The notes under the pieces were generated by a model. It saw only the letters and a list, made by a program, of their open reading frames with translations. It ran no database searches and was not told the DNA's origin. A stretch of 64,000 nucleotides of DNA from Motacilla alba alba (lineage: Eukaryota; Chordata; Aves; Passeriformes; Motacillidae). The DNA is taken from contig NC_052032.1 in NCBI RefSeq assembly GCF_015832195.1, positions 5,028,618 to 5,092,617 of the forward strand, in the 5' to 3' direction. The translations under genes were made by a program, and so were the position numbers. Positions 25,501 through 38,300 of the stretch are shown in pieces (the first letter of the stretch is position 1; each line of letters begins with the position of its first letter).

Positions 25501-28500
25501 TATTTTAATAGCAAGGCCACCAAGCCAGCTGAAATCCATCTGAGGTGAGTGCCATGGAATAAAAGGATCAGCTCAGGACAGCAGACCTGCAAGTGGGCGC
25601 CAAGGGCCTGTGGTGGCACCAAGAGCAGAGGCTGGTCCTGCCAGTGCCAGGCACGAAGGAAAGAACAGGCAACTGCTGCTGCCTTGGCAGGGAGGGAACA
25701 AAAACAAGCACCAAACCCTGCAGCCCTTTGCACTTTCATCACTTCTGTGTGTGTGTGTTCTCTTAAGTTTCCACAGGCCTAAAAACTGGAAAAAAACCTG
25801 GGGGCCCTTTTCTCCTCCACATCCCCAAACCCAACTGCTTTTAGTATTTGGCTGGGCAGAAAAGAGGCTATTTCAGTAGGAAATGGTTGCTTTAATACAA
25901 TCTGGAGAAGGTGATGGCTTTTAGCCAAATTAATAACATAATGCAGCTGAAATGATGCTTTTCCTGTCCTGCTTGCAGTGCTAACACAGTGCACTGGGTT
26001 TGGGGCACTACTCTGAGTGTAACTTACTCCCTGCTCTGCTCCATCCCTGCTACTCCCCTCACCCCCTCTCGTGGCTCAGGATGTCAGGCTGGAGCAGAGT
26101 TCTTGTTTCTCCTTGTTGCCTTTAATTCTAGCAAAGACAAGTGGATTTCTGTTTGAAGGGGTATCTTGTGGCTTTGGAGCTGCTGAAAACCAGCAGCTTC
26201 CCCTGGAAAACTGAGTGTGACCGAGAGTCTCAGGCAGAGAAAATCATTCCTGATTTCTTAAAAACCATTTTTAAACTATTCTTTTTATTTTAGTGGACAC
26301 ATCTGTGCTGCCAACTGTTGCTAGCAATGCCCAGGCCATGTGGCATATGGGGGAAAGAGTGATACCAAGGGCTCTGGCTGGCAGACAAATGAGCTCTGAC
26401 AGCTGTGCTGATCCAAACTCCAACCAATTTTTGAGGGAATCTCTTTTTCCTACTTTTTTTGTGAAACCAAAGCACCCAAGAATTTTTAGATAAAATTAAT
26501 ATTGAAGAGAAGTGCTTGAAGCCAGGATCTGCCCAACTGTTCTGCCTGGGCTCTGGCTGATTTTTGCATATAGCTAAATAAGATTTAAACTGCACTTTAC
26601 TGGCATTTTTGTTCGCTTTTTAAAAAATATACATAAGTGAAGGTGTTTATGGCTGGAGGAAATGCAGTGAGAAGAGCACAATTTTATTTGGCTTTCTTTC
26701 TGGTCTCCACAACAGGGCGACACTGTGAAGAACACAAACAAATCTTTATTTCTGGACTAACTGCTCAAAGCCAGGAGCTTACAAGAAGCAGAGAATAATT
26801 TCATGCAAAATGCAGTTCTTTTCACACTCCTCATTGCCCCATACACCTCTATTCCCTCTTTCCTGTTACTTCTTCCTGTCCAGGCTATTGAAACCTGTAG
26901 GCTCATCCAAAATCCAAGGAAAGATACAAAGCCTTCCTTTGACTTAATGAGCTTCAGGAGCTTAAGGCCTAAACTAACAGAGTTTTGCTCCCAGCCCAAC
27001 TGTGGAAACAAAATGACAAAAATTCAAATGCGGATTTGGAAGCACTTTTGACCATTTAAAGAATACTGAGAAATCCTCAGGATTTTGGTTTCATCCTTAC
27101 TGCTACAGAAAGGTCTTCAGTAATAGAAGAAGATGGTGAGTAACTCGATTCATTTTGGAAATCAACCTTTTTCCTAGGTTTTCACAGGCTGGAATTGCAG
27201 ATGGGGCTGCTGCTGTTGCAGGTGGAGCCTTCAAGTGGGTGCCACCACCATCCCCAAACTCCTGCTGCTGGTTACACTAGGGAAAGGGGGGTAAGAAAAA
27301 TTATTTTCCTCCCTGCCAGAAGATTGCCTGCTGTATTTGACCTCTCTTGCTTCAGACTTCTCCTTCAGCAGAGCACAGCTTTTGCAAATGCTTCCACAGG
27401 CTGACCTATTCCATGAAAGAGACAGTGAATGTCCCTGCTTAACCCAGTGCAAGTGGTGGGATTAATAACCAGTTTGCTTTTGAATGCATCTGGTTTGAGT
27501 CATTTGTACATTGAGGCTATCATCACGAGTTTAACAACAGAGGTGGAGACCCACATAAAATTTCAGATACAGATCAAGGGTGAGGACAGATGGGAATTTT
27601 CCAAACAACCCCTATAAATTTTCTGCTCAGATTCATGGCACAGAAGCAACCCTAAAGAAGGAGGAAAATCCTAATATTGGGTGTTATTTTGGGACACATT
27701 TAGTCATTCAGGCACCACAGGAGGTAACAGAAATACCCCACTGTGATTCTGCTCCCTGGCCTCTTCCCCCAGCCTCTTCCCAATCCATCCAGGAGCACTG
27801 GAAGCACCAAATGGGAGCTTGGGTTTGAAAATGAGATCTGTGGCTTTTTGTTTTCCCTCTTCCTAAAGTCTGATTCTCTGCCAAATAATATTGATCTCAC
27901 TGAGTGCAGAGACTTGAGGCTGGAAATTGCTTTGGTTTAGAACCATTTTTCTAAATGATGCTTGAAGAGACTTTTTTGGGGGAGGCTTTTTGCTTCTGCT
28001 CTATTAGTTTAATAGATTAATTTGCCACTGAGGAGGTGGAGCCCATAATACCCTGTTCCTGAGGAAGGAGGGCTGGGTAACACTGAGCCACTGTTCCAAG
28101 TACAGGCTTATTTACTTTAATTAGAAAGTGCACTTGTTAAGTACTCAATTAATTACGTAGAGCAGCACCTATTGAGAGCAGATGAAAGAGCCTCTGTGTG
28201 AGGAGGGAGGGGGAGGATGAAAAGGGAAAGATAAAACCAGTGCTGGAAAGCAAATGCTGTTAGAGAAGCCCGAGAGAGATCACAGGTACAGCTCTGTTGG
28301 GCCCTAAATTATGGTCACTGTTCATAAATTGGCCTCAGGTATGGTGGCTGGGGCAGATTTTGTGGGATTATGTGGAGTCAGTCTGCAGCTTTAAAGCAGA
28401 TCATTGACTAGGACTTTAAGATGATTTACTCCAAGGTCCTGCTCAACTTATCGCATTCTAGAGGCTGTAGGTCAGTCAGGAATATCTCAACCCACAGCAA

Positions 28501-31500
28501 AATAAGTGCAGCAGTTTGTTTTTATGAGGAAATGGTTCATTCTGCTTTTAAAAATATTTGAATGTTTGCCGCTGTTTCGTTTCCCTTTCTCTCCTTTTGC
28601 GTTTTTCTTTGCATTAATATATCCAGAATTTCAAAGCAAACAAGTTAAAGTCAGGGTTTTGAAAGAAAATTTTCATGTAATGATTCCAGAAACACACTAT
28701 TAATACCAGATGTTTAAATAAAGTCATCAATACATTTCCCAAAACCAAGGACACTTAAATGATACGTCATGCATCATTCTTTCCTCTGGCTTCTGGAGGG
28801 TAACTCTGCAGAGCTCATTCTCAGGTCTGCAGGACACTTACATACAAAGAGAGGTTTGGGGGTTTTAAGCAGAAGTCAAATTTCTTGCACAAGATCCCAA
28901 GAGCTGGGGTTTTAAGCAGTATGCCAACATCATGAGACCTTTGATAAAATCAGGCAGGGTTTCCAATTCTAAGCTGAAACCCATCTCCCCATCTAGAGGT
29001 TCGCTTGAACTGCAGCCCAAAACCAGAGGAGGAATTTGGTGACGTTGGGCTGAGCCTTGGGACTGACCCTTTGCCTGGCAGCCCAGGGTTTGCTGTAAAG
29101 GTTTGTGGTCGCTTTAAACAACGTGGCCCATCAAAAATCCATGTAGTGGGTGGCTACAATCAAGAAACTGTGTTGCCAGATGCACACTCCGGTGCTGTAG
29201 ATGGACAAGAGGTTTGTCATGATTCTCTGGGCATATGAGGCTTTTTCTAAGCTTCTCCTGGAATCCATATGCAAGAATGTTTCAGAGGCTTCTGATGAAA
29301 TTTTATGCTCTAGTGATGACTACACAGCAATTTCCAGGGAATTGTAATAACATAATAAGCCAGTTTTTTCAGAGTTTGAAGGCATTTTTCCTCAACGTTT
29401 CTGAGGTTCACTGTAATTCCCTGGTTTTTCCATGTAGGAGTGCAAATGTGGTTCCACCATGGATACAGGCAGTGTTCGTGGTGGGCACAGGAACACTGCA
29501 AACTGTTGTAAGCCTTTTCCCAAAACCTTGGAATATTCCTAGCAAATACATTTGTGTAATGGTACAAGATTAGGTAATGGCAATCTTTGGAGCCTGACTC
29601 TGGATTCATTTCACTCCCATTCCACTCTGCTGGGAGCAGGAGCCTGGTGAGAAGCAGAAGCTTTTGGCAACAGAGGCAGAGAAATGATTACTGTGAAAAT
29701 ATGATCACATGAGGGGGAGGAATGGGGCTTGTGTGTGTGTAAAATATGAGGTTAATAGAAACCTTTGGGGATGTTCTTTCTGTGCCTGAGTGTGAGAGAG
29801 GCTGGCTGCACTACTCCTGCTGCTGCTTTTCCTTTTTGGCTCTGTGAACTTTAAAACAAAATCTGAGCACTGGGATCTGAGGAGTCCCTGCTGTCTCTGC
29901 TGTGCTCAGACCAGCTGGTTTTGTGCTCTTTGCTTTCCTAAGCCCACGTGCTGTTGATGCCTCAGCCCCTAAAACGCTGCACTCCCCTTTAGTGACTCTG
30001 TCCATCTGTCTGTCCTGAAGCCTTTTCTTCCTCTTCCCCCCCCTCCCCAATATGTAATTTAACCTTAGATAATAATTGTGACTTGAAATACAACTAACTC
30101 ATGTACAACTTTGTAAATCATCCTGAGAGGTTTTGTATGACAGAGGCAACTTCTGAGCCATAATGAGTGAGGTTTCTGAGGGAGCGCTGTCATTTGAATA
30201 CAAACCTTTCATTAATTTTAATGAGGACCAGAAATCCATGTGTACATCTCTGAAATTGCTTCAAAGTACTCAGCTGTTAATGCATGAACAATCCTCTCAC
30301 CCCTTTGATGCCCCTGAGCTGATGTTGCTCTTCTGGGGAGCAAGAGCAAATATCAGAAAGTTGTTTGCTCCTTTGTGGAAGGGGAGTCTGCAATGTAGAT
30401 TTACTGAGTGGCTTTGATGTCCTCACCAAACAGGAGAGACGCAAACAAATGTGAATTCTGGGTGCTTCAGGTATCAGCTTTGCCTTGGGAATTGACCCTC
30501 ACCTGAGGCCAAAGCACCAGGGACGTGATCCTGCTCTGGATGATGCAGGTCCAGAGTCTTGTGTGTGGGCAGTAAATAACCCCCACAGGTGCTGCTTGTC
30601 CACCTGCACTGTGAAAATCACTCTGGAGATGTGTAATTTCAGAGCTGGGCAAGGAGTCCTAGATGAATTATGGACATGCTAAAAGTTTTTCGCTTTAGGT
30701 CAACCAAAGGTATTTGTGAATCGTGCCCAGCCCTAAGTGCTTTTCAGCTGGAAGAGGAAAAGCTGAAGCAAACCCAGGACATTTTCCACAGCTTTTCAAT
30801 CCTGAAGCATTACCTTTTCCCATTTCATATTTTTTCTGAAAGGAACTTTGAAAACTAATCAGAAAATTTTGGTTCAACACTAAATACTTGGGCCTTTATG
30901 GCAGCCAGAGTATTGTTTGTTCCCAGCACTGGTGTTGGCTACAAGAACAGCCTGCCCGTGCCACAAACCACTGGCAATCTTTACCATTGGCATCTCCATG
31001 TTTCTGAAGGGATGGTGGTATTGACTGATAGGATCTTGAAACTAGCATCCCAAAACTTCTCATTGCACCTTCTGCACCAAAGCAATAAAGCCTGGTCAGG
31101 TTCTGCCAAATCCTAAAGCGTCCAAAGCCATGTAAACATGCACTAACTTTGGCAATGACAGACAAATAACTACATTTTAATATCTGTATTCAACAGAGTT
31201 AACCTTTGTAGGTGACTCTTGAAAAAATACTAATTTTTTTAGCAGTGGCTTAAAGGAAGCCTGTTTGATTAATATTGAATAAATTATAAAAACAACCTAA
31301 AATTCCCTGACATCTGTACTTGGGATTCAAACACCAGGAGAGTAGTTTTGTGGGGTTTAGAGTGTTTCTATATTTTTGTGCCTTCATTGAAGTCCCAAAG
31401 CCAGACCCTTTGACTTGTGTAATTGTTCACGACTAAATTTGGCTTAGACTTCAAATGTCGAATCTGCACGCTGTGGGGGGGTTCCAGAGACAAAATATCC

Positions 31501-32137
31501 ATTCATCTCAGAGATGAAGAAACTGCCATGCCTCCCCAAAAAGATAATAATCAAATTGAGAGGCTGGGAGCCATTTCACATCCAGTTTTGCTCAATTCTA
31601 ATGTACCAGCCTGGGTTAAGGAGAAACTAAAAGGAGGTTGTGTAGATTCAGCTATAGATTGTAGGGAGAGAAGCCTCACAAAGGTTATCTTGTTCTTTCT
31701 GCTTATTTTGGAATGCCAGAGGCAGTATCTGGAGATGTGCTGCTGCGAAGGCATTTTGATCAAAAGCTGGAAAATTAGCCCATTAAAGTATTGATTGAGG
31801 CTCAGCAGTGAAGAGAGTGTTGTAGGATTCAGAGACACAGAGTGACCCTGCCCCTGTCTGCCCTGAGATCCAGAGCAGGGCAGATGGGGAGTGAGAGGAC
31901 TGGCCCTCTGCAGCAGAAAGAGCAGAGACAAACAGCCCCCAGCAATGAGCTGCCAAGCAGTGGGAGTGGAAAAATCCATCTTTACTTGTGCCAAAATGCC
32001 AGAGAGCTTGAATGATGCTGCTGAGAGAGAGGTAGAAAGGCACAGCCTTCGTGTGTTCCTGCCACTGACCGAGGGTGGACACGGCTCCTCTCCGCCTGAT
32101 GTGTGCAGCAGCCACGGAGCAGCTGGACCACAGAGTT
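19503..32137. other. Long gene-free spacer
   Basis: In about 12.6 kb I find no exon, RNA gene or clear transposon. Simple sequence includes T-runs near 21039-21047 and 24379-24391, an ACAACAACAAC stretch near 22366, CAAACAAACAAA near 23907 and a short TG run near 25745. Plus-strand frames at 20380-20985 and 23898-24479 have no family resemblance. A/T-rich, repeat-free tracts at 27.9-28.2 and 28.5-28.8 kb are the best candidates for conserved non-coding DNA. Confidence 0.5.
28758..28778. promoter_or_regulatory. CRE/ATF-like site inside a short dyad (candidate)
   Basis: TACGTCAT at 28763-28770 resembles a CREB/ATF half-site variant. It sits between AATGAT (28758-28763) and its inverted copy ATCATT (28773-28778). 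The surrounding 28.5-28.8 kb is A/T-rich and lacks recognisable transposons. Function is inferred from pattern only. Confidence 0.25.
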
Positions 32138-32270
32138 GTGGAGTGGTTTGGGCTGGGAGGATCTAAAAACTCATCCAGATCCAGCCCTGCTGCCATGGGC
32201 AGGGACACCTTCCACCAGACCAGGGGGCTCCAGGCCCCATCCAACCTGGCCTTGCTCATGGAGTCCAACC
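32138..32270 (-). mobile_element. CR1 LINE fragment
   Basis: Plus-strand landmarks are GAGTGGTTTGGGCTGGGAGG, CTGCCATGGGCAGGGACACC, TTCCACCAGACCAGGGGGCT and CCATCCAACCTGGCCTTGCT. This is a minus-strand CR1 3' end of about 130 bp. It is followed within 15 bp by a CR1 end in the opposite orientation. Confidence 0.9.
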
Positions 32271-32284
32271 CCCTGGAAATTCAG

Positions 32285-32352
32285 TTTTCCCTCTGAAGGG
32301 GAAATGAGATGAGCTTCAAGGTCCTTTCTAACCCCAACCATTGCAGGGTTCT
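32285..32352 (+). mobile_element. CR1 LINE 3'-terminal fragment, opposite orientation
   Basis: ATGAGCTTCAAGGTCCTTTC followed by TAACCCCAACCATTGCAGGG is the sense 3' terminus of CR1, with the final ATTCTATG-type repeat decayed. It lies tail-adjacent to the minus-strand fragment at 32138-32270. Confidence 0.8.
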
Positions 32353-35300
32353 GTGTGACTCCCTCGGCTGTGCTGAATTACTCACAAGGCACAAGGGGGC
32401 ACCCATGGCTAAAGCTTTAATTATCCGGGAGGACCCGGGAGCCTTCGTGTCCCTCTGGTGTCCCCTTGTCCCCCGGCAGGGCCCGGGCTGTCTCTGTCGT
32501 GGTGGGGAGTGGATGCAGATGGGAGAAAAGGCAGAAAATCGGGTCTTGGCAAAGTGAGAGCATTTCCAGTTCGCTTTCATAGGGAAGAGAGGAGGAATCT
32601 TAAAACACTTCCCTGTGTCTGAAGACTGAACTGAAGTATGCTAAAGTAATGAAATATTAAGATAAGACCATCAAATAATCCTTTGGGGCATTATGCCTTT
32701 TTTTTCTTTTTGTTTTTCTCCGGACAATGTTTTAATCCTCTCTAGTTCATGGCAAATTTAGGACCATCTGCTTACAAGAGACAGTCCTTTATAATTAAAG
32801 ACAGGTTCATATTTGTGCAGTTTAAGGATGGAATTAGATTTTTGGGATAAGAGTGAAGCTTTCTAGTGATTTTCTTAAGAAGCTTGCAAAGGAACCTAGA
32901 GCTCCACATAGTTTTTATAGCTCACACCTTTGCTAGCAGTGGAAGCTGGATGCCTGGAAGTTCCCCTACTTCTCCAACACTGCCTCTCTGCTTTCTGCTC
33001 TTGTTCTCACCTGGCGCACAAGAAGCAAAAGCAGAGGTTAATAATTGCCTTTAAGGCAAACCAGTCTAATTTCTGCTGAGTGAGCAGAAACTCCCTAATT
33101 TGGAACAGGGAGGGAGGAATGTGCCAAGGGCCAGGAACCATGGATGAGCTCTGTGCTTCTCTCCACAATCAGTGAACCTGTGGTGAAGCCACGAGCTCCA
33201 TCACAAGCTCTGCAGAAGGTCCAGTGACTGCTGTGGCTTTGTGGCATCCCTGCTGTCCCCAGCACCAGAACTTCTGTGATGCTGGAATGAATTCTGTCTT
33301 TATATTTTAGCGGGTTTGTTTTCTTCTTTGTTGGTGTTCTTCAAATATTCTGCTCACTGTGAATGAGGTTTTCCCCAGGAGAGTGGGCCAAAGATAGAAG
33401 CTGATAGTTCTGTCAGGCCCTTTCCAAAAATAAAAAGGCAGATTTGTGGGAACATTTTTCCCCTCAGCACATGGCTGATGTGTGCAAAGCCTGCCATGCT
33501 GATGTGAAAACAGGGAATAATCACTGTGATGTGATGGTCTGAAGAGGCTATAATGAGTGTTTCTTTTAGTGCTCAGTGCTCTAAAAACCTGCTGTGCAGG
33601 GCTGGCTCAGCTTGTCCGAGTCTTTGGTTGCTCCTAAGGTTGCTTCATCCATAAGGAAGGGAGGTGAGGTGGGATGTGAAAGGTGAGGCTTATGTGAGGA
33701 GCTGGGGTTAGTGTCCCCTCAGGGCTCCTTTCTCTCCTTTCCCTCTTTTCCCTCAGAATTTCACTTGTGGAGTTTTGAGTTTGGGAATGTTTTCTCTGCA
33801 CTTGTCCAGGTTGAGCACAAAGAGGTTCCAGTCGGGTCCTTGGAGTTGTTTCTATAAAGTGTGGAATAATGGAAGGAGCTTGAATGAGTTGAGGCTTCTT
33901 TTGGTGCAATATAATGGGAATATACTTTGCTGTATGCCCACATGTCCTAGGGAAATTGATGATTTCTGTTGGTGTCTGTGATATAAAAGCATGTTAAAAA
34001 TAAATAAATCTGTTGCCACTCAAAGGATGTTGGGGAAGGATGTAAGTAATGTGGAAAAGGTTAACACAATGATGCAGAAGTGAGGAAAAGGCATCTGTTA
34101 AAGCAGCCACAGGTATTGCAAGTCCAGGAAGAAGGTGCAAGGTCTGTTTTGAGCCTCCCAAAGCCATTGTGAGTGTCTCCTGCCATGGGATCTCTGAGCT
34201 CTGATAAATCCCTGCCAGTGCCTGCTCTGAGATGCTCTAGCCAGGAAGAGTCTTGCAGATCCTGCAGCTGAGGAAACACCTGGGAGGTGTCAGGCTGAAA
34301 TGCAGACAGTGAGAGCGCCTGAGGGGCTGAGGTGACCCCCTGGGGCAGTCCCAGAATGGAAGGGTGGGAAGTGCAGCTCCTTTAGCCAGGGCTGTGTTTG
34401 GGAGGGTCAGACACCCAGAGCACATCCAGCACAGGAGCTTCAGCAGGAGCACCACGGCTGGCAGCAGGAGGCAAAAACTGTGGGAAATTGAGCTGGATTT
34501 GCTGTTTTGTGTGAAAGTCTGGGTTTGTCCCATGGCTAAAAGAAGGGAGGAAAGGCAGGAGCAGGGATCTTCCAAACCCAGCCAAGGCATTTTCAAGACA
34601 GTTGCTGTTGTCGTGCCCCCTCCCCCCAACACCAGTCAAACCAGGAGAGCATCCAATTGCTGTGGGGGTGATTTGTAAGGAGGGAACAGAGCATCACCTT
34701 GGCAACAATCTTGGAAATGACAGTGACCTTAGCTTGTGCTGAAGCACTGTGCTTTTGTGCCTGGTTCATGCACGAGAAAAAGGAGGGATCTCAAATTGTA
34801 ACATCGATCGACAAACGCTGAGCGTCATTTTATCAGTGTTGTACAATCAGAAGGGAAAAGTAAGGGATAAATAGAGAAGATGGGCAACATCTTAGTGTAT
34901 CTAATTATTGATTTTTGTTTGAATAGGTTAATTTCTGGATGCAGATGAGGAGTGCTTTTGGAAACAGGGGTGTTTTCCTCTGGGATCACAAGCAGAGTTA
35001 CAAAAGTGGAAGCCCCTTGACCCAGTCATTTTTGAAGTCTTTGACATTTGTGTGTCTGCCTCTGTCTGTGTTTACAAACTGAGATTAAGAGTTTAATTTC
35101 CACTATGTTACCGAAAGCTGGGGTTTCAGAGCCTTACACCAACCAAGGACCCTAAATCCCTTTGCCAAATGCAGGTCTGAGTTGAACATGACCTTAGAGT
35201 GGGCTGCTGCTCCCCTTTCCCCTCTTCCATCCCAATGCAAAATGGGGGTCTGGTTATCCAATGCCTTGAACCTAACTTTTCTTTCTCATTTTCCTCAATA

Positions 35301-38300
35301 TTTAAAATCAAGTTGGGCAGGGTTTAATGTGTTCCACCCCCTTAGTTTATTTAAAGCCCATCTTGCTCACGTTTCAGTCAAGCTTAGCAAGAACTCACCC
35401 CTTGGAAACAGGATCGTGACGTGCCAGCCTTGGGGGTTTCAGCTGAGCTTTGCTTGTTTGACTTTTCCCTGGATTCAGTGACCCAGCTCCTCTGTGCTCC
35501 CTCCCTGATGTGAGGAGAGTGAAGGCCACTTGAAAGAGAAAGCTTTGAACCTTGCCTGATTTCCAGAGGGTCCCTCCCAAACTGTTTGCATTGGCTTCTC
35601 CTTGTTTCCTACCTTCCTGTGCTCCTTGTGAGCCCACTCTGAGAATAGCCTGTGCAAACACAAAAATAATATTGTTACTTAATTAATTTTTTTTTAAAAA
35701 GCATCTTTTTGTAGTTGAGCTGGAAGGATTAATGGCAAATTCCTGTAGAGTCAGCACTGTAACAGCTCTGGTTACTGAGCAACAAGCCTTGAGCAGGTCA
35801 GGCACCTTTCCCTTGTCTGTCCAGGACTCTGCAAAAGGCTCATCCAAATTCACCCTTCATTTCATGTCACAGGGCAGCCTGTGGTACTCTAGAAACATAA
35901 AAGCCTCTAGAAGCCTAACTTTTATAAATTATTCCCAAGATCCCAATGTAACTTGAAGCATTAAATCATTTTGAAGAAGGTGTTCAAGGCAGTGAGCACA
36001 GAAAGGTTCTCAAACTTGACTCTTTCATTTTTCCTTCTAGAAATAGAAATTATTGCCAACACCTTTTTCCCTCTGAATGAGAAAATGTTACACACATTCC
36101 TGAGCTTTAGGAAACCTCTATTCTTGTACAGACCTAAGAATTACTAACAGAGAACAAATCCTGCACCACTGCTCCCTGCTTGAGAAAATGCAGGGACTAA
36201 ACCAAGCTGCTGATGCTCTGCATCACCACAGTCTCTTCCCAAACCCTGCATCCTGCTGGCTTTGGCACTTTGGGGCAGGTGACACTATTGGGAATCTCCT
36301 TTTTCTTTTGTGCAGCTCCTTGAAGGCTCTCAGGTCCCACCTGCAGTCTTTAGAGACCTGTGGAGACACCTGGGACTCACCAGCACATTTAACACTGGGG
36401 ATCTTTTGTTAGAATCTCTCTTAGGGCCTTACAGGTGTAGGAGACCTCAGTTCTTGCCACATCTGTGTTCAAACAACTGCAGCAACCACAGCAGGCCGGA
36501 TTTGCCTTCCCAGACTCCTCTTCCTTGCTTTCCTCCTCTGCCTGATGCCTGGAAATCCTGCTGTGCCTCCCTCAGACTGCGCTGGGAAATCTGAGATGCA
36601 GGGAAGGCAACCAGAGCTGGCAGAACTGGTTGGTTGTGGTTCCTGCAGTCCATGTTCTGGGGGGTGCTGCCAGCAGCATGCTCTCCTTGCCATATTATTT
36701 ACATTTGTGCTCAGCATGTTCTTCCCTGGCTCCAAGAACAAAAGCCTGCTGGTATGGATGGGTGACAATGCATAGCTTTGTTATTAAAATTGGGACTTGT
36801 CCTGCTAGGATTCTTGCATTGGAAATAGCATCCAGTGATTAATCTCCTGCTGGCTTTGTTCTTTTTATGACCAAGGGATTGGCTCACGGAGGACTTCCTG
36901 CTTTTTGGAGGGGCTTTGCAAGGTTGATTAATCTGTAGTAATAGTGGCTGAAGTGACCAGAGTTTCTATAGTGACCAGCTGGAGATAAGAAAGTAGTGTC
37001 AAGTGGTGGTTGCTGAAGATGCTGGATGCCAAAATTGCAAACTGTGTTTTGAAACAGACCAGCCAAGCAAAAGAGATCTGTGGCTCCACAGTCAGCTTGG
37101 ACCTGAACGTCCTCTTTGTTTGGCTGAACAAAACCCAGATAAACAAAACACTGAAGGCAATTAGCTTTGTTTGCTTGCCTTTGTCTCCTCTTCTCCCAAA
37201 TCATTGTAAAATTAGGAATAATGCCAGTGAATTCTGTAGCTATTCAGTGGACAAAAGCTGGTGCACAGGAGAGGAGAAACAAATAAGTATAATACTGCTG
37301 TTTTCAATAACCAGCCTGCTCAATTTTTGCTTTTACTCCATTTACTTTCTCTCTTCTAGATTTAAGGAGATTTATTTGATCACTCTTGTAAATGGGAGCA
37401 CCAAGCATTTGCTGTCACCATGGGATCTGTGTTGGTACCATGCCTCTCCTGGAAAGGCCTCTGCTTCCCAGTCTCCTTTCTTCAGAAGTTTTCCATCATC
37501 CTCTTGGTTGTGGCCAGGGCTGCAGATGCCACCTGTGCCTCAGAGGGTCAGCGAGGGCATGGGATGGGCACAGGGCCATGCTGCTAAGTGACAAATTTCC
37601 TGGGTGTACATGCCCTGCAGTTCAGAAAAGGGTTAATTCCGACCTTCCCCTTGTCACAAAAGCTTTTTGTCTTCCCTGTGGGGGCCGGCTGGGGAGCTGC
37701 TCCCATCCAGGCTGGTGACAGGAGCACACCCTGCATGGAGCAGGGATGGAATCCCACTGGCTGCTGGCTGGGGGCAGTGCCCTGAGCTGCAGGTACAGCC
37801 CTGCTGCCCAGTGCCAAGGCAAAGGCAACATCTGTTGATGGAAAAAACACAAGTGGAGGGAATTCAAGCCTGCCTGAACTTGCCTTCCTCATAGCCATGA
37901 CCCTCAGCCCATCTGCCATGGAGTGCACCCAGCCTTGGTCTCTCCATCCTCCCTTGGACTTTCTGATCCCCACAGCCCCATGGAGAGGGGCAGGGTCTGA
38001 GTGTGAAACAGGTTCCTGCAGTCAGCAGTTTATTCCTACAGGTCCTAAAGCTTCCCTGTGGGTTTTGCATGCACCCCCTTGCTCTGGTCTGAATGGGGGA
38101 TTGTGGTGGAGCTGCTGTTCTTTGAGGGGATGGTGAGCAGTGCCCTGGGCAAAGGCAGCCCAGGGGAACAACCTTCCCCATCCCCGGGGCAAACACCCTG
38201 TCCTCTGTGGGGACAGCAGCAGGGACTTTCCCTGCTGGGGCAGTGGGAATGGAAGAGGCTGGGCTGGGCTCTGTGCTTTGTCTCCCGAGCTCTGGTTCAG

